Shown in pieces: positions 16,678-25,988 of a stretch of DNA of 64,000 bases. The notes beneath the pieces were generated by a model. It saw only the letters and a list, made by a program, of their open reading frames with translations. It ran no database searches and was not told the origin of the DNA. Source of the stretch: Variovorax beijingensis (GTDB taxonomy: Bacteria; Pseudomonadota; Gammaproteobacteria; Burkholderiales; Burkholderiaceae_C); assembly GCF_003951285.1 (NCBI RefSeq), contig NZ_RXFQ01000001.1, positions 62,001 to 126,000 on the forward strand, in the 5' to 3' direction. Each line of letters opens with the position of its first letter. Position 1 is the first letter of the stretch. The translations under genes were made by a program, and so were the position numbers.

Positions 16678-17478
16678 CTACCGCACCAATTCCGGGCCAA
16701 GCCTCGCATCATAGGCGTGCAGGCCCTCTATGAGTTGCGCGTAGGCCGCATCCAGGCGGGCAGGGTGGCCTTTCACGCCAAGTTCGATGTGGCGGCCGTA
16801 TTCGGGATGGTCGACGCTCGGCAGGCTGAACACCTTGATGCCGGCGTGCGCCGCTTCGATGGCCTGCATCAGCGGCGTGAGCGCTGCCTCCATGGCGCCG
16901 AAGACGATGACCGACTTCTCGGCCGACTGCCCACTGGTGAACATGTGCGCATAGCGGCTGTCTAGCACCGATTCGATCATGGGCCAGGCCATGACCGGAA
17001 AGCCCGGCACGAAATGGACGTGCTCGACGCTGAAGCCCGGAATCTTGTTGTACGGATTGCGGATGATCGCGGCGCCCTTCGGGAACACGCCCATGTTGAG
17101 GCGGTGAATGTTGTCGGGCCGGTCGGGTTCGTAGGCAATGCCCTGCTCGCGCGCGGTGTCCTGCATGCGTTCGCGGATCAGCAGTTCGGCTTCGGGATGC
17201 AGCTCCAGCGGCACCCGCAGGGCCTGCGCGGCGCATTGCCGCGTGTGGTCGTCTGGCGTGGCGCCGATGCCGCCGGTCGAGAAGACGATGTCGCCCGAGT
17301 TGAAGGCCCGGCCGAGCGCGGCGGTGATGCGCGTGGGCTCGTCGCCGACGTATTCGGCCCAGCCGAGCTGCAGGCCGCGCGCGGCGAGCAGATCGATCAC
17401 CTTGGGCATGTGCTTGTCGGCACGCTTGCCGGAAAGGATTTCGTCGCCGACGACGATCAGACCGAATGCGCGGGTCAT
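16678..17478 (-). CDS. molybdopterin-binding (CinA N-domain/MoaB-like) protein
   Basis: 266 residues with the MoCF fold: VVGDEILSGKRADKHMPKVIDLL at the start and STGGIGATPDDHTRQCAA as the binding loop, then IIRNPYNKIPGF and VHFVPGFPVMAWPM, typical of CinA-type competence/damage-inducible proteins without the C-terminal deamidase domain. It starts inside the stop of the upstream EI24-type gene (ATGA), so they are co-translated. It may bind or process a pterin/nucleotide cofactor; the true substrate is not readable. Confidence 0.85.
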   Translation of the reverse strand: MTRAFGLIVVGDEILSGKRADKHMPKVIDLLAARGLQLGWAEYVGDEPTRITAALGRAFNSGDIVFSTGGIGATPDDHTRQCAAQALRVPLELHPEAELLIRERMQDTAREQGIAYEPDRPDNIHRLNMGVFPKGAAIIRNPYNKIPGFSVEHVHFVPGFPVMAWPMIESVLDSRYAHMFTSGQSAEKSVIVFGAMEAALTPLMQAIEAAHAGIKVFSLPSVDHPEYGRHIELGVKGHPARLDAAYAQLIEGLHAYDARLGPELVR

Positions 17479-18359
17479 GGGGATTTCCATTGGGAAAGAA
17501 GGGCCTGGTCGGCCTCGATGGCGGGTGGGCCGTCGGATGGATCGGACGAAGCGGCGGCGCCCCCCCGCTGCGCGCGCAGCTGTGCCAGCGCGTCGAGGCA
17601 GTAGTGGCCGAACCAGAGCGCCGAAAACGCAAACACCAGCGTGTAGATCCAGATCGCGAGCGGCACCAGCACGAAGAAGGCGGCGGCAAACAGCAGGCCG
17701 GAGGCCCAGACGATGCTGGGCGCCGCGCCCAGGTAGCCGCACAGCACGCCGATGCACAGCAGCGGCAGCCGGTGGGCGCGCAGCAGCGCGGCGCGCTCTT
17801 CCGGGCTTGCGTGGTCGGCCAGCGCGTCGAAGCTCATCACCCGGTAGGTCAGCCAGCCCCAGATCAGCGGCGGCAGGATGAGCACGAGCGGCGGAATGAG
17901 CCAGAGCGGCATCGACACCACGAGCGCGAGCAGCGCCAGCAGCGTGAGGCCGAGCGATCGCGCCACGCTGCCGAAGAAGGACGCGCCCTTCTTGCGTTCG
18001 AGCGCGGGAAAGCGGCGGTGCGCCACCAAAGCCGTGAGCGGGGGAGCCATGAGGCCGGCCACGATCAGCAGCGAAACCACCACGATCAGCGGTGTGGCGG
18101 CAAACACCACCACCAGCGGCGCCAGCATGGCCGTGACGTCGCCCGAGAAGAGCCGCCCGATCCAGCCCCAGAAGCTCGACAGCAGGGGCCAGGCGTCGAG
18201 CGCCTCGCGGGTCCACGCGACGGTCGCGTCCCAGTAGAAATAGCCGAAGCCTGCCGCCAGCAGCACCATCAGGCCCAGCGGCAGCAGCGACAGCACGATC
18301 ACGCGCGGCAGCATGCAATAGGCGACCGCGCGCCAGAAGGAATCGAGGAGCAGGCGCAT
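17475..18359 (-). CDS. EI24/CysZ-like multi-pass membrane protein
   Basis: 294 residues with at least five hydrophobic segments (around 20-40, 78-105, 140-170, 200-235, 235-255) and the DSFWRAVAYCMLPRVIVLSLLPL opening typical of the EI24-domain family; CysZ is the best-known member, a sulfate permease-like protein. The C-terminus is cytoplasmic-looking and low-complexity. It overlaps the molybdopterin-binding gene by 4 bp. Sulfate transport cannot be assumed from the fold alone. Confidence 0.75.
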   Translation of the reverse strand: MRLLLDSFWRAVAYCMLPRVIVLSLLPLGLMVLLAAGFGYFYWDATVAWTREALDAWPLLSSFWGWIGRLFSGDVTAMLAPLVVVFAATPLIVVVSLLIVAGLMAPPLTALVAHRRFPALERKKGASFFGSVARSLGLTLLALLALVVSMPLWLIPPLVLILPPLIWGWLTYRVMSFDALADHASPEERAALLRAHRLPLLCIGVLCGYLGAAPSIVWASGLLFAAAFFVLVPLAIWIYTLVFAFSALWFGHYCLDALAQLRAQRGGAAASSDPSDGPPAIEADQALLSQWKSP

Positions 18360-18397
18360 TGGGTGGGAGGATAACCGGCCCGGTTCGGCCCCGGCGC

Positions 18398-19372
18398 TCA
18401 GCCGCGGCCGACCATCCGCTTCAGCCCGAGCCACTGCTGGGTCCAGAAGCCGCGCCCGTAGTCGCGCACCCTGCCGTCCGTGCCGGGCTCGACCTGGTCG
18501 CGGATGCCGGTGGGGTCGTAGCGCTCCTCGAAGTTCGCGGTCCGAAAGAGCATGTCCCACCACGGCAGCAGGACGCCGAAGTTGCACCCGCCCAGCGTAT
18601 GCGCACCCCGCGATTCGTGGCCCAGCCCGATGCTGTGGTGCAGCCTGTGGAAACGCGGACTGATCCACAGCCGCTCGCCGACGGCGCCGAAACCGAGCTT
18701 CAGGTTGGCATGCTGCAGGCTTTCGCTGAGCTGCGTGAACGCCACGAACGCGATGAACTGCCCCGGCGCCACGCCGATCAGCTGCGCGACGATGACGATG
18801 AGCGTGTCATGGACGATGTCGTCGAGCAGATGGTTGCGGTCGTCGCTCCACATCGTCATCTGGCGCTGCGAATGGTGCAGCGAATGCAAGCCCCACCACC
18901 ACCTGAACTGGTGCTGGCCGCGATGGATCCAGTAGCCCACGAAGTCGAGCACCACGAGATAGGTCGCAAAGGCCACCCACGGCACGTCGGTGACGCCGGG
19001 CCAGGCCTCGTCGAGGTGAAACGTGCCCCAGCCCGCGGTACGCAGGAAGCCAATGGCCTCATCGAAGAACGGCTCGAGCGTGAAGAACATCGCCAGCCGG
19101 AACAGGCCCAGCCGATGGATCAGCGTGTAGAGCACGTCGATGCGGATCGCGCGGCGGTCGGTCACCGGCTCGACGGCGCGCCAGCGCTGCAGCGGACCGA
19201 TGACCGCGAGCAACACCACAACCTGGATCAGCCCGACCAGCAGCCAGCCGGTGGCGTCGAAGGCATCTTCGGTCCAGCCTCCCAGGCCCACCGCAAACAC
19301 CATCGGCTGGACCAGCGCCTCGAAGAACCAGCCCTGCAGCGCGGAAAAAGCGTCCGTCAACCGATCGATCAC
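18398..19372 (-). CDS. fatty-acid hydroxylase/sterol desaturase superfamily membrane protein
   Basis: 324 residues. Four to five membrane helices surround the di-iron His clusters of the superfamily: HRGQHQ (about residue 148), HSLHHS (about 160) and HRLHH (about 243), the last followed by GLGHESRGAHTLGGCNFG, where a further His contributes. Members hydroxylate or desaturate lipids using O2. Lipid substrate unknown. It lies 10 bp from the deacetylase-like gene stop on the same strand, so the genes may be co-expressed. Confidence 0.85.
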   Translation of the reverse strand: MIDRLTDAFSALQGWFFEALVQPMVFAVGLGGWTEDAFDATGWLLVGLIQVVVLLAVIGPLQRWRAVEPVTDRRAIRIDVLYTLIHRLGLFRLAMFFTLEPFFDEAIGFLRTAGWGTFHLDEAWPGVTDVPWVAFATYLVVLDFVGYWIHRGQHQFRWWWGLHSLHHSQRQMTMWSDDRNHLLDDIVHDTLIVIVAQLIGVAPGQFIAFVAFTQLSESLQHANLKLGFGAVGERLWISPRFHRLHHSIGLGHESRGAHTLGGCNFGVLLPWWDMLFRTANFEERYDPTGIRDQVEPGTDGRVRDYGRGFWTQQWLGLKRMVGRG

Positions 19373-19382
19373 GGCGGCAGCC

Positions 19383-20195
19383 TCAGGGATGGGACGCGAT
19401 CCAGGCGCGGTATTGCGGATGCTGGCGCAGTGTCTCGAAGCAGAAGCCCTTGGCCTTGAGGCCGGCGATCAGCGGTTCGAGGTTGGCCGGCGCCCACGGG
19501 TCCTTGCGCGACCAGATGCCCAGGTGCGCGAGCAGGATGTCGCCAGGGCGGATGGTTTCCAGCGCCTGCGCCAGCAGCTTTTCATTGCTGAACTTCTCGC
19601 TCGGCAGCTCGTCCCCCAGGAAGCCCGCCGGCGACCATCCCACGTGCTCGAAACCGCAGGCCTTGGCCGCCGCGAGCAGCCGGGGCGAGGTCTTGCCGCC
19701 TGGCGCACGGTACAGCGGCAGCGGCTTCTTGCCGGTGATGAGGGCCAGCCGCTCGGAGGCCTTGCTGATGTTGGCGCAGTATTCGGCCGCGCTCCAGGTG
19801 AACTCGCGTCCGGCCAGTGCGCCCGCCGACGGCTTGATGCGGAAGCTCGGCTCTACGCCCTTGAGGTCGCCGCGCCAGTACGCGTGGTCATAGGTGTGCG
19901 AGGCGAATTCGTTGCCTTCGGCCGCCCTCGCCTTCCACCATGGCGCCCAGTGGCTGTCGAGGCTGTCGCCGTCGGTCTGGGTGCGCTCGGCGGCGGCAAA
20001 GAAGGTGACGCGGACGTTCTGGCGCTTGAGCACATCAGCCACCAGCGGGGCCACGCCCATGTGGCCGGTGTCGAAGGTCAGGTAGACCGGCTTCTCGCAG
20101 GAAGCGCCCTGCTGCTGCGCCCAGGCAGCCGGCACCGCCGCGAGGGCGATCACCAGGGCCGCGGTCCGGCCGGTGCGGCTAGAGGCGCTTGGCAT
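19383..20195 (-). CDS. exported polysaccharide deacetylase-like (NodB fold) protein
   Basis: 270 residues. A signal peptide (about 1-26, ending AAWA) precedes a NodB-homology domain: YLTFDTGHMG (motif 1), ASHTYDH (motif 2, zinc His pair), YRAPGGK (motif 3) and DILLAHLG (motif 5). In motif 1 the second Asp of the usual TFDDG, a metal ligand, is Thr, so metal binding or activity may be altered. Expected role: removal of acetyl groups from a cell-envelope glycan in the periplasm. It begins 17 bp inside the end of the beta-propeller gene, indicating a translationally coupled pair. Confidence 0.85.
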   Translation of the reverse strand: MPSASSRTGRTAALVIALAAVPAAWAQQQGASCEKPVYLTFDTGHMGVAPLVADVLKRQNVRVTFFAAAERTQTDGDSLDSHWAPWWKARAAEGNEFASHTYDHAYWRGDLKGVEPSFRIKPSAGALAGREFTWSAAEYCANISKASERLALITGKKPLPLYRAPGGKTSPRLLAAAKACGFEHVGWSPAGFLGDELPSEKFSNEKLLAQALETIRPGDILLAHLGIWSRKDPWAPANLEPLIAGLKAKGFCFETLRQHPQYRAWIASHP

Positions 20196-21186
20196 GGTCC
20201 AGCGTCCAGACGCCGTGCGGCGAACGGCCGACGTTGACCTGGCGCACGAGCTTGTTGTTCACCAGGTCCACCACGCTGAGCTTCTTGGCCCAGCGCGAGG
20301 TGACATACAGCGTCTTGCCGTCGGCCGATACGTCCATGCAGTCGGGCCCACCGGGCACCGGGTAGACGGCGCCGACCTTCAGCGTCGCCAGGTCGATCCG
20401 GCTGATGGTGTTGGCCACCCGGTTGCTCACGAAAACGCTCTTGCCGTCGCCGGCCGAGCGGAAGGCATGGGCGCCCTTGCCGGTCGGAATCTTGCCGACC
20501 AGCTTGGGCTCGGCGCCGGCCACGTCGAACACCTGCACGCCGTCGCTGCCGGTCAGGCCCACGAGCAGGGTCTTGTCGTTGTGGATGCCGAAGATGTCGG
20601 CCGGCATGGCGCCGGTGGCCACGCGCCAGCGGATGGTCTGCGTGGGCAGGTCGATGGCGATCAGTTCGTCGCTGTCCTGCATGGTCACGTAGGCGATGGT
20701 GCTGGTGTTGTCGATCCAGATGTGGCTGGGCGTCTTGCCCGACGCAATGCGCTTGGCCAGCTTCAGGTCCTTGCCGTCCCAGCGGTAGATGTCGACGTGG
20801 TTCAGGCGGTTGGCCGCGGTGACGAACCACTTCATGTCGCGCGAGAACTGCAGCTGGTAGGGATCGATGATGCCGTACACCACGCGCTGCACTTCGGCCG
20901 TCCTGGGGTTCAGGAAGGTGAGCGAATCGCCCGCCGAATTGGCCACGATGACCGACTTTTCGTCGGGCGTCATGTAGATGTGGTGCGGCTCCTTGCCGGT
21001 GGCGATGCGCTGCTTTTCGGTCCAGTCGGCCGGACTGATCACGCTGACGCTGGCGTCCAGCGAATTGAGCACGAAGATCGGCGGGGCCTCGGGCGGCGCG
21101 GCGGCGGCGGCTTGTGCCACCCAGACCGCCAGGCATGAAAACAGGAAGGCCGAAAAGCGGCCATTCGGTCGGGCAGGAAATCGCAA
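20179..21186 (-). CDS. periplasmic YVTN-type beta-propeller protein
   Basis: About 335 residues. A hydrophobic export signal (FSAFLFSCLAVWVAQAAAAA) precedes seven or so 40-residue blades with YNVTNxxxNTVSVID-like signatures: IFVLNSLDASVSVISPADW, TPDEKSVIVANSAGDSLTF, VFVSNRVANTISRIDL, TLYVTSRWAKKLSVVDLVNNK. Members act as binding scaffolds or cofactor-free lactonase-like proteins. No ATG starts the reading frame before the signal; TTG at 21186 is the best candidate but has a poor ribosome-binding site, so the start is uncertain. It overlaps the deacetylase-like gene. Confidence 0.78.
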   Translation of the reverse strand: MRFPARPNGRFSAFLFSCLAVWVAQAAAAAPPEAPPIFVLNSLDASVSVISPADWTEKQRIATGKEPHHIYMTPDEKSVIVANSAGDSLTFLNPRTAEVQRVVYGIIDPYQLQFSRDMKWFVTAANRLNHVDIYRWDGKDLKLAKRIASGKTPSHIWIDNTSTIAYVTMQDSDELIAIDLPTQTIRWRVATGAMPADIFGIHNDKTLLVGLTGSDGVQVFDVAGAEPKLVGKIPTGKGAHAFRSAGDGKSVFVSNRVANTISRIDLATLKVGAVYPVPGGPDCMDVSADGKTLYVTSRWAKKLSVVDLVNNKLVRQVNVGRSPHGVWTLDHAKRL

Positions 21187-21266
21187 GGGAAGGTTCCGAG
21201 AGAGAGCTGGGAATCTTAACGGCCGCACCTGAAGACTGGCTGACCGGGAAGACGCGCTTTCCGCCC

Positions 21267-22016
21267 TTATTTCGGCGTTTTCGGAGGCTTGGCGGGCGCC
21301 CGCAGCGCCGCGACCTGCTCGGCCGTGAGCCAGCGCCATTGGCCGGCAGCCAGGTCGCCCGGCAGCGCCAGGTCGCCGATGCGGGAGCGGTGCAGGCCCT
21401 CGACCCGGTTGCCGACCGCCGCCAGCATGCGCTTGACCTGGTGGTACTTGCCCTCGGTCAGCGTCAGCCGCAGGTGCAGCGGGCCGTCGGATTCGCAGGC
21501 AGCCGCGCGCACCGGCTTCGGATCGTCGTCGAGCACCACGCCGGCCAGCAGCTTGTCGATCTGGGCCGCGTCCACCGGGTGCTTGGCCGTGACCTCGTAG
21601 ACCTTGGGCACATGGTGCTTGGGCGAGCCCATCTTGTGGATGAACTGGCCGTCGTCCGTCAGCAGCAGCAGCCCGGTGGTGTCCTGATCGAGCCGGCCGA
21701 TGGCCTGCACGCCCTGTACCGCACCCTTGTTGGGCCGCAGCCGCAGCGGCGACGGCAGCAGCGTGTAGATGCTCGGGTAGGTCGAGGGCTTCTGCGAGCA
21801 CTCGGTGCCCGCGGGCTTGTGCAGCATCAGGTAGGCCTTCTCGTGGCAGGCCCACTCGGTGCCCTGCACGGTGAACAGCAGGCCCTCGGGATCGAGGTCG
21901 GCGAACGGATCGGTCACGGCCGCGCCGGCAATGCTCACATGGCCTTGCTGGATCAGCCCCGCGCACACGCGCCGCGTGCCGAAGCCCTGGGTATAGAGGA
22001 TGTCTTGCAGGTGCAT
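21267..22016 (-). CDS. rsuA: 16S rRNA pseudouridine synthase RsuA-type
   Basis: 249 residues. N-terminal S4-like RNA-binding part (residues 1-60, ILYTQGFGTRRVCAGLIQQGHV) and RsuA/RluB catalytic domain with GRLDQDTTGLLLLTDDG, where the first Asp after GRL is the nucleophile, and KYHQVKRMLAAVGNRVEGLHR. This family modifies U516 of 16S rRNA (E. coli RsuA) or related sites. The start chosen has the S4 domain beginning at once; 48 bp of frame upstream runs into the terminator of ggt. Ends with a Lys/Pro tail. Confidence 0.88.
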   Translation of the reverse strand: MHLQDILYTQGFGTRRVCAGLIQQGHVSIAGAAVTDPFADLDPEGLLFTVQGTEWACHEKAYLMLHKPAGTECSQKPSTYPSIYTLLPSPLRLRPNKGAVQGVQAIGRLDQDTTGLLLLTDDGQFIHKMGSPKHHVPKVYEVTAKHPVDAAQIDKLLAGVVLDDDPKPVRAAACESDGPLHLRLTLTEGKYHQVKRMLAAVGNRVEGLHRSRIGDLALPGDLAAGQWRWLTAEQVAALRAPAKPPKTPK

Positions 22017-22024
22017 GAAAAATG

Positions 22025-22058
22025 AAAAAAGCGGCCGTGCCGACAGGGGCACGGCCGC
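22025..22058 (-). terminator. intrinsic terminator of ggt
   Basis: Eleven-bp perfect stem GCGGCCGTGCC / GGCACGGCCGC with a six-base loop, followed on the reverse strand by a T run. It closes the ggt transcript just before rsuA. Confidence 0.85.
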
Positions 22059-22077
22059 CTTCAAGTGTGCCGCAGGT

Positions 22078-23814
22078 TCAGTAGCCTGCCGCGAGGCCCG
22101 TGTTGCGGCGGGGGTCGTTGGCGCCGTAGAAGCGGTTGGCCCCCACCGGCTTGCCGCCCAGCGACGGCGCGCCGACGATGATCGCCGCCATGTGGTTGGC
22201 CGGCTGCGGCACGCCCAGGTTGTGGCCCATGTCGGCCAGGATCTTGCGGGTGTCGGGGCTCAGGGCGAAGGTCTCGACGTTGGTCACGTCAGGCAGCCAT
22301 TGCTGGTGGAAGCGCGGCGCATCGACGGCCTCCTGCACGTTCATGCCGTAGTCGACCACGTTCAGGATGGTATGCAGCACCGCCGTGATGATGCGGCTGC
22401 CGCCGGGCGTGCCGACCACGAACACCGGCTTGCCGTCCTTCGAGACGATGGTCGGGCTCATCGAGCTCAGCGGGCGCTTGCCCGGGGCGATGGCATTGGC
22501 CTCGCCCTGTACCAGGCCGTACATGTTGGGCACGCCGATCTTCGCGGTGAAGTCGTCCATCTCGTTGTTCAGCAGCACGCCGGTCTTGTCGGCCGTGACC
22601 TTGGCGCCGAACCAGTCGTTGAGCGTGTAGGTAACCGACACCGCGTTGCCCTGCTGGTCGGTGATCGAATAGTGCGTTGTGTTGCTGCCTTCGTGCGGCG
22701 CGACGCCGGGCTTGATGTCCTTGGAGACGCCGGCCTTCTTCGGATCGATGGCGGCGCGGATCTTCCCGGCGTAGCCCTTGTCGAGCAGGCGCTCGAGCGG
22801 GTTCTTCACGAAATCCGGGTCGCCCAGGTAGCTGTTGCGGTCCACGTAGGCATGGCGCATGGCCTCGATCTGGTAGTGCACCGCTTCTGCCGAGCGAAAG
22901 CCCAGGTCCTTGAGCGGATAGCCCTCGAGAATGTTGAGCATCTCGCAGATGATCACGCCGCCCGAACTCGGCGGCGGCGCCGACACCACGCGGTAGCCGC
23001 GGTAGTCGCACTCCACCGGCGCAAGCTCGCGCGTCTTGTACTGGTCGAGGTCGGCCTGCGTGATGATGCCCTTGCCGGCCTGGCTCGATGCCACGATCGC
23101 CTGCCCGACCCAGCCCTTGTAGAACCCGTCGACACCCTTGGCGCTCACGGCGCGCAGCGTCTTGGCGAGGTCTTTCTGCACCAGCTTCTGGCCGACCGCG
23201 AAGGGCTCGCCCTTGTTCAGGAAGATGGCGCCGGAAACCGGGTCCTTCTTGAAGTCGCTGGTGGAGGTGCGCAGCATGTCGACATCGCCCTGCTCCAGCG
23301 CAAAGCCCTTTTCGGCCAGCCGGATCGAGGGAGCGATCAGCTCGGCCCGTTTCATGGTGCCGTATTTCTCGCGCGCGTATTCCATCCCCGAAACCGTGCC
23401 CGGCACGCCGACGGCAAGATGGCCGTTGGTGCTCAAGCCCTTGATGACGTTGCCGTCCTTGTCGAGGTACATGTTGGCCGTGGCGGCCAGCGGGGCCTTC
23501 TCGCGGAAGTCGAGGAAAGTCTTGCGGCCATCGGCCAGCTGCACGGTCATGAAGCCGCCGCCGCCCAGGTTGCCTGCCGCCGGGTAGACCACCGCCAGCG
23601 CGTAGCCCACGGCCACCGCCGCATCGACGGCGTTGCCGCCGCGCTTGAGCACGTCGACGCCGACCTTGGTGGCCAGGTGCTGCGCGCTCACGACCATGCC
23701 GTGCTCGGCCGCGACCGGCGCCTGCGATGCGGCATTCGAGGCGCTTGCGCCCGCGAGCAGGAGCGCCGCCGCCACGGCGGTGCGCAGGGCCGGAGTCCAG
23801 TGGAGGTTCTGCAT
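22078..23814 (-). CDS. ggt: gamma-glutamyltransferase
   Basis: 578 residues. Signal peptide (to about residue 28), then the large subunit (GGNAVDAAVAVGYALAVVYPAAGNLGGGGFM) and the self-cleavage site: GSNTTHYSITDQQGNAV, where the Thr that opens the small subunit becomes the N-terminal nucleophile. GTPGGSRIITAV is the conserved substrate-binding loop. The enzyme works in the periplasm to transfer or hydrolyse gamma-glutamyl groups (glutathione use). It has its own terminator. The start follows a usable GGAG site. Confidence 0.95.
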   Translation of the reverse strand: MQNLHWTPALRTAVAAALLLAGASASNAASQAPVAAEHGMVVSAQHLATKVGVDVLKRGGNAVDAAVAVGYALAVVYPAAGNLGGGGFMTVQLADGRKTFLDFREKAPLAATANMYLDKDGNVIKGLSTNGHLAVGVPGTVSGMEYAREKYGTMKRAELIAPSIRLAEKGFALEQGDVDMLRTSTSDFKKDPVSGAIFLNKGEPFAVGQKLVQKDLAKTLRAVSAKGVDGFYKGWVGQAIVASSQAGKGIITQADLDQYKTRELAPVECDYRGYRVVSAPPPSSGGVIICEMLNILEGYPLKDLGFRSAEAVHYQIEAMRHAYVDRNSYLGDPDFVKNPLERLLDKGYAGKIRAAIDPKKAGVSKDIKPGVAPHEGSNTTHYSITDQQGNAVSVTYTLNDWFGAKVTADKTGVLLNNEMDDFTAKIGVPNMYGLVQGEANAIAPGKRPLSSMSPTIVSKDGKPVFVVGTPGGSRIITAVLHTILNVVDYGMNVQEAVDAPRFHQQWLPDVTNVETFALSPDTRKILADMGHNLGVPQPANHMAAIIVGAPSLGGKPVGANRFYGANDPRRNTGLAAGY

Positions 23815-23855
23815 GGGTGGATTTCCTCTCTTGAGTTCGATGGGAACGGTAACGA

Positions 23856-25451
23856 TCACGCGACGAGCAGCGCCTTGCGCCGCAAGGCGGCCAGGCCGAG
23901 CACCACCTGCTGGAGTGCGAACTCCTTCAGCGCCGAAGCTTCGGCCAGCGGCTTGTCGTTCTGAATGAAACGCAGGCGGCCGGCGCCCACTTCGTGCGCC
24001 AGGTGGTCGGCCAACATGCCGTGCGAATGCGCGCCATCGAGCAGCGGCAGCAGGCAGCGCTCGAGCGCGGAAAGCCCCACGGGTTCGTGCCACTGATTGC
24101 AGGCACTGGCCGAGCTTCCGGCCGACAACGCCAGGCCTGGCGCACTGCGCACCGACGGCAGTGCCCGCGGCAAGGCAGAGACCTCCGCGGCGGCGTGCAC
24201 CGGCGCGCGCCGCACGCGCACGGCACCAAGGATCACCAGTTCCTCGAGCATCGACAGCACCGCCGGCTCGACCGACGAACGCGGCTCGCCCAGCAGCGCG
24301 AGTACCGCGGCCACCAGCCCCTCGAACGACACGCTGGCCGGGTAATGCGCATCGAGCACCTGCGCCAGGGCCTTGTGCACCGGCAGCCGCAGCGTCACCG
24401 TCAGGTTGCGCAGCGCATTGCACGGCTGCTCGCGCGCATCGAGCGTGAGCGCGCTGCCGTCTGCAGCGGCGAACAGGCCGGCAAACTCAAAGCCGCTGAT
24501 GCGGGCCTGGTCGAGCCGGTAGCGGATGTCCCCGGCCCGGCCCTGCTTCACCAGCAGCGTCTGGCGGAACGTGCGATTGACCAGGAAGTCGAGATACTGC
24601 TCCATCAGGATCTGGCTGCCGCCGCACTCGCGCAGCAGCGGCTCGCGAACCTTCTCGCCGTAGTTCTGGACGAACATCGTCGATGGTTCCGCCTCTGCCA
24701 GGTAGCTGAGGCCATTCGCCTCGGCGCGCGCCGCGAACTCCTTGAAATAGCACGGTGCGTTGCAGGGCTCGAGGAACTCGTGCAGCAGGTAGGAGCCGTT
24801 GGCACCGCGCACGATCGGCATCGTTTCCTCGAGCGTTTTGCCGAGCACGCTGCCGGGGCGGGCCGACTGCTCGAGGAATTCGAGCATGCCGCGCGCATAG
24901 GACAGCTTTTCCTCCGGCGTGTCGCGCGGGCCGCCGCGCAGGATCATCGCGTCGCGCACGATCTCCCTCGCCTTCCAGCCGGGGTACACGTTGTAGCTGA
25001 CATAGGCGACGCCATCGGGCGCAAGGTTCTCCGAGCACACGCGCAGGATCGCGTCTTGCACCGGCCCCGGCACCCAGCTGTAGACGCCGTGGCAGATGAT
25101 GTAGTCGAACTGGCCGAACGATGCATCGATCTCTGCCAGATTGAACGCCCGCAGTTCGACATTCGGCAGTCCGGCGCGCGCGATGGCCTCGCGGCCCTGC
25201 TCGATCTGCACCGTCGACAGATCGAGGCCCAGGGCGCTGGCTTCGGGGTGGCGCGCCGCAAACGGAATCAGGTTGCCGCCTGCCGCGCAGCCGAGTTCCA
25301 GCACGCGCGCCGTGGACGGGGCCGGTGCCTCGAGGCCGAACAGAAAGGCAATGGCCTCCAGGTGCTCGACGGCGGTTTGAGGGAACGGGTGCGACTCGTA
25401 GGGCACCGCGTCGTAGTAGCTCGTGAGCGTGGAAGTCAGTGAATCGGGCAC
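23856..25451 (-). CDS. SAM-dependent methyltransferase with regulatory and C-terminal domains
   Basis: 531 residues in three parts: a class I methyltransferase domain (about 45-190, SAM loop VLELGCAAGGNLIPFA, then LGLDLS and YIICHGVYSWVP), a methyltransferase regulatory domain (about 210-300, LHEFLEPCNAPCYFKEFAARA), and a poorly conserved C-terminal extension. Family members are often near restriction or polysaccharide genes, but none is visible here. The target molecule is unknown. It lies downstream of ssrA behind that gene's terminator and so needs its own promoter. Confidence 0.85.
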   Translation of the reverse strand: MPDSLTSTLTSYYDAVPYESHPFPQTAVEHLEAIAFLFGLEAPAPSTARVLELGCAAGGNLIPFAARHPEASALGLDLSTVQIEQGREAIARAGLPNVELRAFNLAEIDASFGQFDYIICHGVYSWVPGPVQDAILRVCSENLAPDGVAYVSYNVYPGWKAREIVRDAMILRGGPRDTPEEKLSYARGMLEFLEQSARPGSVLGKTLEETMPIVRGANGSYLLHEFLEPCNAPCYFKEFAARAEANGLSYLAEAEPSTMFVQNYGEKVREPLLRECGGSQILMEQYLDFLVNRTFRQTLLVKQGRAGDIRYRLDQARISGFEFAGLFAAADGSALTLDAREQPCNALRNLTVTLRLPVHKALAQVLDAHYPASVSFEGLVAAVLALLGEPRSSVEPAVLSMLEELVILGAVRVRRAPVHAAAEVSALPRALPSVRSAPGLALSAGSSASACNQWHEPVGLSALERCLLPLLDGAHSHGMLADHLAHEVGAGRLRFIQNDKPLAEASALKEFALQQVVLGLAALRRKALLVA

Positions 25452-25551
25452 GGCGTCCTTTTGGGAATCGAGGCCGGCAGCAGCCCCTTTGCCAAGGGGA
25501 AGCCGCGGCCATGGTGTGTCGGTTCCCGCCGACTATAGCCTCGCGCCGGGC

Positions 25552-25586
25552 AAAAAAAAGCCAACCCGTCGAAGGTTGGCTTTTTT
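25552..25586 (-). terminator. intrinsic terminator of ssrA
   Basis: Stem AGCCAACC / GGTTGGCT around a seven-base loop, flanked by A8 and T6 runs, so it can stop transcription from either side. It lies immediately downstream of the tmRNA 3' CCA. Confidence 0.88.
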
Positions 25587-25594
25587 GCGGTGGA

Positions 25595-25979
25595 TGGTGG
25601 AGCTGGGGGGATTTGAACCCCCGTCCGCAAGCCTTCATCGCGCAGTTCTACATGTTTAGTGATCTGATTTGAGTCTCGCTTCCGGAGTCGCGCAGTCACA
25701 CGCTAAACCGGACGCCAGCACCCTATTTTCTCGCCCCGACCCAAGGTACCCGGATCGGAGCCAGCCCATGTAATTATCCTTGCAGCCGGGAGGTCAGGAT
25801 TGCTCCAGACCCCCTTGCCCAGCCCATCGGCCAACTGTTGCAAGGCTCACTGGCAATTAAGCAGCGAGTGCGAAACGTTCGTCGTTTGCAGTTAGTTTGT
25901 TTGAATCTGTTTTACGAGCGCATTCAGCTCGACATGCCCCGCTGCGACTCCGAACCCACGTCGAAACCAGTGCAGCCCC
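25595..25979 (-). ncRNA. ssrA: transfer-messenger RNA (tmRNA)
   Basis: About 385 nt. The 5' end GGGGCTGCACTGGTTTCGAC and 3' end with GGTTCAAATCCCCCCAGCTCC plus CCA form the alanyl tRNA-like domain (T-loop TTCAAAT). The tag-coding frame at 25857-25889 reads ANDERFALAA then TAA, the tag form seen in Comamonadaceae. Several pseudoknot-capable GC stretches follow. It rescues stalled ribosomes together with SmpB, marking nascent chains for proteolysis. Transcription starts at the end of gph. Confidence 0.97.
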
Positions 25980-25988
25980 AAGCACACC

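Noticed and set aside
25595..25640. Stand-alone tRNA gene suggested by the T-loop and CCA
   Set aside because: It is the 3' half of the tmRNA acceptor domain; the 5' half and tag frame lie further along.
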